Shown piece after piece: positions 1 through 5,865 of a DNA stretch of 7,335 nt. The notes beneath the pieces are model-generated. The model saw nothing but the letters and a program-made list of their open reading frames with translations, was not told the DNA's origin and searched no databases. The position numbers were made by a program, and so were the translations under genes. Numbering within the stretch: position 1 is the first letter of the stretch; every line of letters starts with the position of its first letter. The DNA is from Bacillota bacterium (GTDB lineage Bacteria > Bacillota > Clostridia > Oscillospirales > Ruminococcaceae), in contig JAEXNS010000188.1 of the NCBI GenBank assembly GCA_023439605.1, positions 1 to 7,335 of the forward strand, given 5' to 3'.

Positions 1-71
1 GGATATTGTTCGCCAATATATTGGTAAAGATTGTATGTAAAAGAATCATAATTATCTATTATAACTATCAT
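1..71 (-). CDS. trpG: Anthranilate synthase glutaminase subunit TrpG, N-terminal fragment (runs off left edge)
   Basis: Only the first 23 or so codons are in the window. They read MIVIIDNYDSFTYNLYQYIG, the characteristic start of the TrpG/PabA class I glutamine amidotransferases. This subunit hydrolyses glutamine and passes ammonia to TrpE for anthranilate synthesis. The ATG (71-69) overlaps the TGA stop of trpE in an ATGA arrangement, which usually means translational coupling. An AAGGAGG ribosome binding site lies inside the end of trpE (88-82), 10 bases before the ATG. The same N-terminus occurs in PabA, and some Firmicutes share one amidotransferase between tryptophan and folate synthesis. 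Position directly behind a Trp-T-box-controlled trpE favours trpG. The catalytic Cys-His-Glu residues lie outside the window. Confidence 0.95.
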   Translation of the reverse strand, partial: MIVIIDNYDSFTYNLYQYIGEQY

Positions 72-1543
72 AATTTTGAAGCCTCCTTAATTGCATTTAT
101 AATAGCCAAAGCTTTATTTTGAGTTTCAACATATTCCTTTTCTGGTATTGAATCTGCAACTATTCCTGCACCAGCTTGAATATAAGCTTTATCATTTTTA
201 ATTAATACTGTTCTTATAGCAATACATGTATCTATGTTTCCGTCAAAAGCAAGGTAACCTACTGTACCACCATATAAACAACGTTTTCTATTTTCCATTT
301 CATCTATTATTTCCATTGCTCTAACTTTTGGTGCACCTGAAAGAGTACCAGCAGGTAAAACAGACATTAAAGCATCTATGGCTGTTTTGTCTTCTTTTAA
401 TTTACCTTGAACATCAGAAACTAAATGCATAACTTTCGAGTATTTTTCTGTTTGCATAAAAGAAGTTACTTCTACTGTTCCAAACTCAGAAACTCTTCCC
501 ACATCATTACGTCCCAAATCAACTAACATTGTATGTTCAGCACGTTCTTTTGGGTCTAAATTAAGCATTTGTTCAAACTTTTTGTCCTCTTCTTCATCTT
601 GACCACGTCCAATTGTACCAGCTATTGGTTTTGTAGTTACAATCCCATCTGTAACATTTACAAGCATTTCAGGAGAAGCACCAGCGATATGATAATCTTT
701 ATTTTTGAAATAATATAAGTATGGTGAAGGATTTGTAGCACGGAGCATTCTATAAACATCAAAACTATTTGGTGGATTTTCTATTTCAAATCTTTGAGAT
801 AGAACGATTTGAAAAATATCACCATTTACTATATATTCTTTTGCCTTTTTCACGTTATTCATAAATTCTTCTTTTGAGACATTTGATTTTACTATAAAAT
901 CATCATATATTTTTGTATTACTTTTAATTTCATGAGGTTTTTTTATTTTTGCAGCAATTTCTTGTGCTCTATTTAATGCACTTTCATATTTTTGCTCTAA
1001 AGAAAAAGGGGAATCTTTTTTTATATTGATTATTATTATAACTTTGTTACTTAAGTGGTCAAATGCAATAATTTCACTATATAAAAACAAATGACATTCA
1101 GGTAATTTTATATCATCAAAAGGAACATTTGTTAGTTTTTTTTCAATATATCTGACTGTATCATAGCTGAAATAACCTATTAAACCACCTGTTAGTTTAG
1201 GTCTATTTTTTAACTTTGGTGACTTGTATTTTTTTAAATAATCTGATAAAAAAACAACAGGGTTGTCTATATCAAAAACTTCTGTTTTATCGGAGCAGAT
1301 AATTTTAGCTCTATTTTTTTCTATAATAATTTCTTTTTCTGGATTTATTCCTATAAATGAATATCTACCCCATTTTTCGTTATTATCCACACTTTCTAAA
1401 ATAAAACTATTTTCCGAATTATCACATAAAGAATTGTATATATGGATTGGAGTTTTTGTGTCCGAAAGGACCTCATAAAAAACAGGAACTAGCATATTTT
1501 CTTCAAGTTGAGATTTAACAGTTTCAATTGTAGGTGATAACAT
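68..1543 (-). CDS. trpE: Anthranilate synthase component I (TrpE)
   Basis: This 491-residue protein, the usual TrpE length, makes anthranilate from chorismate using ammonia supplied by TrpG, the first committed step of tryptophan synthesis. The N-terminal half carries the LES element (residues 49-51) and the C-terminal half the NPSPYLYYF segment (271-279). Both correspond to the allosteric tryptophan site of the family, so feedback inhibition is probably kept. The chorismate-binding domain starts near residue 223. It shows TKPIAGT (304-310), AEHTMLVDLGRND (335-347), LPAGTLSGAPK (396-406) and GAGIVADS.PE.EY.E..NKA (457-478). Alanine in PIAGT, where aminodeoxychorismate synthase PabB typically has lysine (PIKGT), supports TrpE over PabB. 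The ATG at 1543-1541 has AAGGAGG (1558-1552) eight bases upstream. It is the first gene behind a tryptophan T-box and overlaps trpG by four bases. Confidence 0.98.
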   Translation of the reverse strand: MLSPTIETVKSQLEENMLVPVFYEVLSDTKTPIHIYNSLCDNSENSFILESVDNNEKWGRYSFIGINPEKEIIIEKNRAKIICSDKTEVFDIDNPVVFLSDYLKKYKSPKLKNRPKLTGGLIGYFSYDTVRYIEKKLTNVPFDDIKLPECHLFLYSEIIAFDHLSNKVIIIINIKKDSPFSLEQKYESALNRAQEIAAKIKKPHEIKSNTKIYDDFIVKSNVSKEEFMNNVKKAKEYIVNGDIFQIVLSQRFEIENPPNSFDVYRMLRATNPSPYLYYFKNKDYHIAGASPEMLVNVTDGIVTTKPIAGTIGRGQDEEEDKKFEQMLNLDPKERAEHTMLVDLGRNDVGRVSEFGTVEVTSFMQTEKYSKVMHLVSDVQGKLKEDKTAIDALMSVLPAGTLSGAPKVRAMEIIDEMENRKRCLYGGTVGYLAFDGNIDTCIAIRTVLIKNDKAYIQAGAGIVADSIPEKEYVETQNKALAIINAIKEASKL

Positions 1544-1569
1544 AAAATTTTCCTCCTTAATTTAAGCAT

Positions 1570-1608
1570 AAAAAAAGCCTATCATTCCCAAAGAAAGGGA
1601 CGATAGAC
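1570..1608 (-). terminator. Conditional intrinsic terminator of the trp T-box
   Basis: GTCTATC (1608-1602) pairs with GATAGGC (1583-1577). Nested inside, TCCC (1600-1597) pairs with GGGA (1589-1586), with a small internal asymmetry and an A/G-free loop of TTTCTTT. Seven T follow on the minus strand (1576-1570). When tRNA-Trp is charged this hairpin should form and stop transcription 27 bases before the trpE start codon. Confidence 0.92.
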
Positions 1609-1625
1609 ATCGTGGTGCCACCCAA
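1597..1625 (-). promoter_or_regulatory. T-box antiterminator
   Basis: On the minus strand GGG (1623-1621) can pair with CCC (1599-1597). ACGAT (1614-1610) can pair with ATCGT (1604-1600) around a GTCT loop, leaving the UGGCACC segment as the bulge that binds the tRNA acceptor end. This fold uses bases 1597-1604, which the terminator also needs, so the two structures exclude each other. Confidence 0.85.
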
Positions 1626-1629
1626 TTTC

Positions 1630-1651
1630 GAAATTATATTAATATAATTTC
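1630..1651 (-). repeat. 22-bp perfect palindrome (stem III of the T-box leader)
   Basis: Bases 1630-1651 read the same on both strands, GAAATTATAT followed by its complement, with no mismatch. It lies just 5' of the antiterminator, where T-box leaders carry the variable stem III. In RNA it would fold as an AU-rich hairpin. A dimeric protein operator is the alternative, but the position argues for stem III. Confidence 0.7.
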
Positions 1652-1862
1652 CTTTTTCGGATACGCTGTAAAAAACATTAATATCCTACCCTTATAACGT
1701 AGGGAAAACGGCAATGGATACTTAAGATTCACCATGCTTCTCACAAACCCATTCATCTTACATCGTATATGTTGTTTTCACACCAAACAAACAACTCTCT
1801 GAAATATCGTTTTGAAGACTACTTACTTTTGCTCATCGAATTTAAAATATTTACTTGAGTAA

Positions 1863-1891
1863 ATTATATAATATCTTTATTTATTTGTCAA
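1863..1891 (-). promoter_or_regulatory. Sigma-A-type promoter of the trp operon
   Basis: A perfect TTGACA (1891-1886) and a perfect TATAAT (1868-1863) are separated by 17 bases on the minus strand. Transcription would start near 1856, giving a leader of about 310 bases that contains the whole T-box. A full-consensus promoter fits control exerted by leader attenuation and not by weak initiation. Confidence 0.9.
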
Positions 1892-1961
1892 TAGAAAATT
1901 CAAAAAAAATGTAAATGTATATTTATTACATAATAAAGTTTAAAATTTTTTTTATAAAGTA

Positions 1962-1990
1962 TTGTATACAAAAGAAAAAAATGCTATAAT
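1962..1990 (+). promoter_or_regulatory. Extended -10 promoter of the divergent membrane-protein gene
   Basis: TTGTAT (1962-1967) and TATAAT (1985-1990) have a 17-base spacer, and TG at 1982-1983 gives the TGnTATAAT extended -10 form. The start would be near 1997, leaving a leader of about 45 bases. It diverges from the trp promoter, with about 70 bases between the two -35 boxes. Confidence 0.8.
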
Positions 1991-2042
1991 AAAAAAGGTT
2001 GTTTTTAAAAAGTGAACAAAAAAGGAACAGGAGAAGTGATAT

Positions 2043-2804
2043 ATGAATATTTGGGTAAAACGAAGTTTATCCTTATTAAGTATTCTTTTTGGTGTTTTAA
2101 TAGGTTATTTATCTTATTTAACTTTATTTTATAATGTTAGCATTACCAACAAAGGTACATTTATGGTATTTATTTTAGCTATTTGCTTATTCTTTGGTAC
2201 GGCCATGATATACACAAGAAAACAGTTTGTAACATCTTTAGTCAGCATGGTACTTATGCCTATTTTTTTGCCTTCAGTAATTTTATATTTTGGAGAATGG
2301 ATGCTTTTGATTCCACTCGCAATTGTAATAGTCGTCATGTTTTTTGCCTGTGGAGCAGGAGAGGGGATAAAAACCATATTAGGAGCAGGTTTTATTTTAT
2401 TATATATTTTAGCTGCAATTGGATTTTATTTATTTTCTACAATAATAATGCATCAAACTGAAGATATAATTACTCAAAAAGCAATTTCATCATCTGAAAA
2501 TTATAGATGTTATGTAGTAAACGTTACAGATACATCAAAAGGCAGAACAAAAGTTTATGTTGAGCCAAATACTTATGATATAGAATATCCAGGAATAACT
2601 TTTATGGCTAAAGGATATAAAAGATTAATTTATAATGTGCGTTCGAATCAGCTTCAAGTAAAATTAGAGTGGAAGTCAGATCCCAAAGGTTATGATGAAC
2701 TTTATGTAAATGATGAATTAAGATTTAGAGAACTAGATGCATTAAAAAAAGAAGAACCATATAATTGGTTTTCAAAAGAAAAAAGAAAAATTGAATTAGA
2801 ATAA
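2043..2804 (+). CDS. Uncharacterised five-span membrane protein with C-terminal extracytoplasmic domain
   Basis: This 253-residue protein belongs to no family I recognise. Five hydrophobic segments are visible at about residues 9-30, 40-57, 64-83, 87-103 and 112-135. Positive residues at the N-terminus (KR at 6-7), between spans 2 and 3 (TRK at 58-60) and between spans 4 and 5 put the N-terminus inside. The charged C-terminal region of about 115 residues (139-253) would then lie outside. That region has alternating polar and hydrophobic stretches suggesting beta strands (YRCYVVNVTD, TKVYVEPNTY, RLIYNVR, LQVKLEW) and a very charged tail (KKEEPYNWFSKEKRK). The ATG is preceded by AGGAG (2029-2033) nine bases upstream. 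It is a single-gene unit with its own promoter and a shared terminator. Lying next to trp need not imply a role in tryptophan metabolism. Confidence 0.85.
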   Translation: MNIWVKRSLSLLSILFGVLIGYLSYLTLFYNVSITNKGTFMVFILAICLFFGTAMIYTRKQFVTSLVSMVLMPIFLPSVILYFGEWMLLIPLAIVIVVMFFACGAGEGIKTILGAGFILLYILAAIGFYLFSTIIMHQTEDIITQKAISSSENYRCYVVNVTDTSKGRTKVYVEPNTYDIEYPGITFMAKGYKRLIYNVRSNQLQVKLEWKSDPKGYDELYVNDELRFRELDALKKEEPYNWFSKEKRKIELE

Positions 2805-2836
2805 AAAATAGCTGTCTATATAGACAGCTATTTTTT
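2803..2836. terminator. Bidirectional terminator, 34-bp perfect palindrome
   Basis: The sequence is perfectly self-complementary from 2803 to 2836, centred between 2819 and 2820. It has a GC-containing core (GCTGTCTA and its complement, 2811-2828) flanked by six A on the left and six T on the right, so it can terminate in both directions. It serves the plus-strand membrane-protein gene, whose stop codon (2802-2804) touches its left arm. It also serves the minus-strand glycosyltransferase gene, whose TAG stop (2830-2828) lies within its right arm. Confidence 0.93.
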
Positions 2837-4237
2837 ATTCACCTTTTTTCTGAAGGATTTTCTTTGAATATTTCCCCAAGTTTGTGAACCTTTTTTAAAA
2901 TTAAAAAATGATTTAAATCTCCACCATACTGTTATTTGTCTATAACAAACTTGTTCTACCATACTTAATGCTACTAAAGTCATTGTTTCACTCGGCTTTT
3001 TATAACTGTTATATGATAATTTTTCAAGTAGAACTGCTGAAATGGAAAAAAACAATCCAAATAAATAAGCCATTGCAAAAACAAATATGAAAAACCATGA
3101 AATTAATCCTGTAAATATAGATATGAGCATTACAAAGTAACCTATGATTTCTATTATGGGACCAATTAATTCTATAAGGAAAAAATAAGGCATAGAAAAC
3201 ATTCCGATTACTCCATATTTAGGGTTGAAAATCATTGTTTTATGTTTTAAAATAGAGTCTGCTAAACCACGATGCCACCGTAGTCTTTGGCCTCTTAAAT
3301 CTTTAAAATGTGATGGTGCCTGAGTCCAGCATACTGCATCTGAAGTAAAGTCAATTTTATATTTCTTTTTATTTTTACGAAAGTGTTCATGAAGTTTTAA
3401 AGTTAGTTCCATATCTTCACCAATTGTATTTGTATATCCTCCAACTTCAAGCACTGCTGACTTTTTAAATAAGCCAAAAGCACCAGATATGATTAACAAT
3501 CCATTTAACGTCTCCCAACCAACTCTACTAGTTAAAAAAGCTCTAAAGTATTCTATTATTTGAAATTTTTCTATAAGTCTATGGGGAAGGCTTGATTCAC
3601 AAACGACACTATATTCTATCCTACATCCATTTGCTATTCTTACCATTCCACCTACAGCAATCATATCATCATATTTTAAAAATGGTTTAATTATTCGTAA
3701 TAAAGCATCTTTTTCTATTACACAATCTGCATCTATAGCACAAAATAAAGGGTTTTTAGAAAAGTTAATTCCAGTATTTAAAGCATCTGATTTTCCACCG
3801 TTTAATTTATCAACTATTATTAGGTTAGGTAATTCAAATGAAGAATAAACCCCGAGGACATCTTTTGTTTTTAAATTACTAGTTTTTTCTTGCTCTATAC
3901 TTCTTAAATTAAAATGTTCTATTATTAAATTTAAAGTATTATCTTTTGACCCATCATTTACCACTATTATCTCATAATTTGGATAGTCAAGAGCCAGTAA
4001 AGACAAAATATTTTCTATTATTGTAGCTTCTTCATTATAAGCAGGAACTATTATGGTTATTGGAATTGTATATTCACCTATGGAGGTGACATCACTATTT
4101 ACTATTTGCGTAAATTTTCTTAATCTTCTTATAGAAATTAATATTAAAAAAATATATGTAAAATTTATTAAAACAAAATATATGAATATACCTAAGCTGT
4201 AAAATTCAACGACTTTTTTTAAAACATCTTGCATCAT
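2828..4237 (-). CDS. Membrane family-2 glycosyltransferase, processive polysaccharide synthase type
   Basis: This 469-residue inner-membrane enzyme is predicted to transfer sugars from a nucleotide-sugar donor to a growing polysaccharide. An N-terminal membrane span (about 14-35) precedes a GT-A catalytic domain with VVNDGSKDNT (D95), an NGGKSDALN donor-site motif (146-154), DAD (169-171), GED (273-275, general base position) and QRLRW (317-321). Several hydrophobic segments follow between about 341 and 405, then a basic tail. D, DxD, ED and QxxRW together mark the cellulose/chitin/hyaluronan/poly-GlcNAc synthase group. I see no PilZ domain. The open frame extends to a GTG at 4246, but that GTG sits in the AGAAGGTG binding site. 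The ATG at 4237, six bases downstream of it, is the better start. It follows the HEAT-repeat gene by 29 bases and is probably cotranscribed. Substrate and product are not determinable here. Confidence 0.92.
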   Translation of the reverse strand: MMQDVLKKVVEFYSLGIFIYFVLINFTYIFLILISIRRLRKFTQIVNSDVTSIGEYTIPITIIVPAYNEEATIIENILSLLALDYPNYEIIVVNDGSKDNTLNLIIEHFNLRSIEQEKTSNLKTKDVLGVYSSFELPNLIIVDKLNGGKSDALNTGINFSKNPLFCAIDADCVIEKDALLRIIKPFLKYDDMIAVGGMVRIANGCRIEYSVVCESSLPHRLIEKFQIIEYFRAFLTSRVGWETLNGLLIISGAFGLFKKSAVLEVGGYTNTIGEDMELTLKLHEHFRKNKKKYKIDFTSDAVCWTQAPSHFKDLRGQRLRWHRGLADSILKHKTMIFNPKYGVIGMFSMPYFFLIELIGPIIEIIGYFVMLISIFTGLISWFFIFVFAMAYLFGLFFSISAVLLEKLSYNSYKKPSETMTLVALSMVEQVCYRQITVWWRFKSFFNFKKGSQTWGNIQRKSFRKKVNKK

Positions 4238-4266
4238 AAACAACACCTTCTCTTTATTTTTAGTAT

Positions 4267-5355
4267 TTATGTATTACTGTTTATTTCTGTAAATATTTTG
4301 TTTATTGTGTCAAACGTATTTTTGCTCAAATTAATTTGATATAAAGCCATATCTGCAACTATGCTATTATCACTCATTGAAAGTGAAAATAAGGCATTTA
4401 TACCATCAATATCTTTTTTTCCAAGTATTTCAGATGCATAAAATCTGATTATCCAATTTTCGTCATACATCATATCAGAAAGGTATTCAATTACTTCGGG
4501 AAAGTTTAAATTTAGCATTGATTTTGTAGCTTCAAGTTTTATATCTAAATCGTCTTTATTTTTGTATAGCTCATAAATTATGGATGCATATTTTTGTTTT
4601 TTAGTTAAAGAAAGGACTTTTATTATTGATATAGTTAAATCTTTACTTATCCCTAACAAATTTAACAAAATCTTTTCATGTTCTTCAGAAAGTGACTCAA
4701 TGTTATTTAATAAAGATTTTATAAAAAGTGGTTTTTGCTTGTAATCATATTTTTCTATAAAATAAAAAGTTTTTTCATTACTAAGTTTTAAATTGCTTAT
4801 CATTTCTACTATTCTTTCAGGAATTATTTGAAAGCTAACTAGGTTATCTATATAAATTTCTAGTTGAATATCATTTAATGGATAATATGATAAGGCAAAA
4901 CTGCACAAATATCTAAGTTCAAAATTTTCTGAAGAAATATATTTTAATAAAAAAGGAATAGACAACTTTGATTTGATAATCATTAATTTTTTTATTATTG
5001 TAAAGTTATAATTTACATCAAAATCTTTAAATAATTTTTCAGTATAGCCTAGTGAATCGAATTTTTCACTTATGTTAATATTATTTTTACTAGAATAATC
5101 AACAAGAATATTAAAAATAATATTTTTATTTGCTTTCTTTTTAAAATATTTTTGTTTTTTAATATAATCTATAGAAAAATCACCGTTTATATATTTGATT
5201 ATATCTGGTAAAATAATGTTGTAGGATTTATTGTATATTTTTTTTATAAGAGGTTCTTTTATAGAAAAATAAAAAACCAAAAAAAGAGTAAGAATATTTA
5301 AAAAACTCAAAACAATCAAACTATTTAGAACTATTTGTTTTAAATAATCATACAT
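4267..5355 (-). CDS. Membrane-anchored HEAT-repeat protein, partner of the glycosyltransferase
   Basis: The protein has 362 residues from the chosen start. One hydrophobic span near residues 9-31 anchors it, followed by a basic segment. The rest is almost entirely helical and repetitive. Pairs of amphipathic helices recur in HEAT style, clearest near residues 132-160 (IPFLLKYISSENFELRYLCS, FALSYYP) and 270-315 (DIKLEATKSMLNLNF, then ENWIIRFYASEILGKKD). HEAT solenoids act as scaffolds for protein contacts; no catalytic motif is seen. A likely role is to hold or regulate the adjacent synthase at the membrane. This is inference from gene pairing. The longer frame starts at ATG 5370, but GGGGTG (5368-5363) fits as a binding site seven bases before ATG 5355, so the internal start is preferred. 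The gene is very AT-rich, rich in Lys, Ile and Asn. Confidence 0.85.
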   Translation of the reverse strand: MYDYLKQIVLNSLIVLSFLNILTLFLVFYFSIKEPLIKKIYNKSYNIILPDIIKYINGDFSIDYIKKQKYFKKKANKNIIFNILVDYSSKNNINISEKFDSLGYTEKLFKDFDVNYNFTIIKKLMIIKSKLSIPFLLKYISSENFELRYLCSFALSYYPLNDIQLEIYIDNLVSFQIIPERIVEMISNLKLSNEKTFYFIEKYDYKQKPLFIKSLLNNIESLSEEHEKILLNLLGISKDLTISIIKVLSLTKKQKYASIIYELYKNKDDLDIKLEATKSMLNLNFPEVIEYLSDMMYDENWIIRFYASEILGKKDIDGINALFSLSMSDNSIVADMALYQINLSKNTFDTINKIFTEINSNT

Positions 5356-5375
5356 AAAAAAACACCCCATTCTTA

Positions 5376-5404
5376 ATTATAAATAAAAAAATCGTTACTA
5401 TTTA
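5376..5404 (-). promoter_or_regulatory. Possible promoter of the HEAT-repeat/glycosyltransferase operon
   Basis: A perfect TATAAT (5381-5376) lies just before the HEAT-repeat gene on the minus strand. The hexamer 17 bases upstream (TAAATA, 5404-5399) matches the -35 consensus poorly, so either an activator is needed or the true promoter is elsewhere. A start near 5369 would give an untranslated leader of only about 14 bases, enough for the GGGGTG binding site. Confidence 0.3.
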
Positions 5405-5453
5405 GCTATATCTATAACGTAAATATATATCTAGAAGGTCTAGTGCGACCGAA

Positions 5454-5469
5454 CAATGTCGTCAACTTA
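5454..5469 (+). repeat. Left terminal inverted repeat of the multi-hairpin element
   Basis: CAATGTCGTCAACTTA is the exact reverse complement of 5656-5671. Both copies face inward, as expected of the ends of a small mobile element or the closing helix of a large RNA fold. Confidence 0.9.
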
Positions 5470-5655
5470 AGCAAATTGCTGAGGCAATTTATGAGGCTCA
5501 GCCTCAAACTCCGCTTCTTTTTCTATCGCAAAAAGAAGCAAAAAAGCTCTTAAATCATAAGGATTTCGCTTTCTGCGGAAAGCAACCAAGGGCGTTGCCC
5601 TTTGGAAACCTACGATTTTTTTGAAAAAAATCGAGTAAAACTTTAATTTTTCCAC

Positions 5656-5671
5656 TAAGTTGACGACATTG
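5656..5671 (-). repeat. Right terminal inverted repeat of the multi-hairpin element
   Basis: TAAGTTGACGACATTG matches 5454-5469 in inverted orientation over all 16 bases. No clean target-site duplication borders the pair. GACCGAA just left (5447-5453) and GACCGGAA just right (5675-5682) are similar but not equally placed. Confidence 0.9.
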
Positions 5672-5706
5672 GGGGACCGGAAAGCCTGGTCGACTCCGCA
5701 GAGTCG

Positions 5707-5865
5707 AAACCCTTGCAAAACCGTAAATCTTTGCTTTTGAGGCTGAATAGTAATGATTTTTTGAAAATATTAGATTTCAAAAGACATGAATCCTGCATAT
5801 AAAGATTTTGAATTATTTAAACGATTCTATTTCACATTATTATTACATAGAATAATAGTAACAAG
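5707..5865. other. AT-rich intergenic spacer, no gene seen
   Basis: After the last GC-rich hairpin the sequence returns to the AT-rich background. I see no open frame with a ribosome binding site, no RNA gene and no convincing promoter on either strand. A weak TATTATT/AATAATA pair near 5838-5857 is expected by chance in such composition. Confidence 0.6.

Larger units (their letters stand above)
1570..1856 (-). ncRNA. T-box leader, tryptophan-specific (tRNA-Trp sensing)
   Basis: This is the leader of the trp transcript, read on the minus strand. The stem I base shows a kink-turn-like pairing (GATGAGC near 1837-1831 against GCATGGTGAA at 1737-1728). An S-turn type specifier loop follows, with AGTA on the 5' side and GAA on the 3' side. 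It places UGG (1751-1749) as specifier codon, followed by a purine and a closing helix. The AGAGAG box sits near 1801-1796. The conserved T-box core GGGTGGCACCACGAT runs from 1623 to about 1609. Its UGGC bulge (1620-1617) would pair with a tRNA ending GCCA, which fits the G discriminator base of bacterial tRNA-Trp. Uncharged tRNA-Trp would stabilise the antiterminator and switch on trpEG. The 3' boundary is the intrinsic terminator, and the 5' end is an estimate from the promoter. Confidence 0.95.
5431..5706. repeat. GC-richer multi-hairpin intergenic element with 16-bp inverted ends
   Basis: The core (5454-5671, 218 bp) is bounded by a perfect 16-bp inverted repeat and packed with consecutive hairpins. 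They are AAATTGC/GCAATTT (5473-5490), TGAGGCT/AGCCTCA (5492-5506), a 10-bp stem GCTTCTTTTT (5513-5539), GCTTTC/GAAAGC (5568-5583), CCAAGGGC with one bulged base (5586-5605) and a 10-bp stem CGATTTTTTT (5613-5633). Flanking GC-rich pieces also fold: CTAGA/TCTAG (5431-5443), GACCGG/CCTGGTC (5675-5691) and CGACTC/GAGTCG (5691-5706). Base composition is clearly richer in GC than the surrounding genes. An 83-codon frame crosses it on the minus strand from a TTG, with no ribosome binding site and a stop inside one inverted end. I regard it as non-coding. It could be a MITE-like or other dispersed repeat, or a structured RNA; copy number cannot be judged from one window. Confidence 0.8.

Noticed and set aside
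1263..1478. Plus-strand 71-codon frame opposite trpE
   Set aside because: It lies wholly antisense to a certain trpE coding region and has no ribosome binding site; it is a shadow frame.
68..1543. PabB (aminodeoxychorismate synthase) in place of TrpE
   Set aside because: The PIAGT motif, the tryptophan-site residues (LES, NPSPYLYYF) and the upstream Trp T-box all point to TrpE.
2129..2461. Overlapping open frames inside the membrane-protein gene (one on each strand)
   Set aside because: They overlap the well-supported 2043-2804 gene and have no start signals of their own.
5447..5682. Target-site duplication GACCG(G)AA flanking the hairpin element
   Set aside because: The left copy touches the inverted end but the right copy is three bases away and has an extra G, so it is not a clean duplication.
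5431..5706. CRISPR array
   Set aside because: The repeats are inverted and each differs from the others; there are no direct repeats with unique spacers.
5467..5718. 83-codon minus-strand open frame (MQGFRLCGVDQAF...) as a small protein gene
   Set aside because: It starts with TTG without a ribosome binding site, and its stop lies inside the left inverted repeat. Most of its length is hairpin arms, so the encoded peptide is dictated by DNA palindromes. Best read as a by-product of the repeat element.
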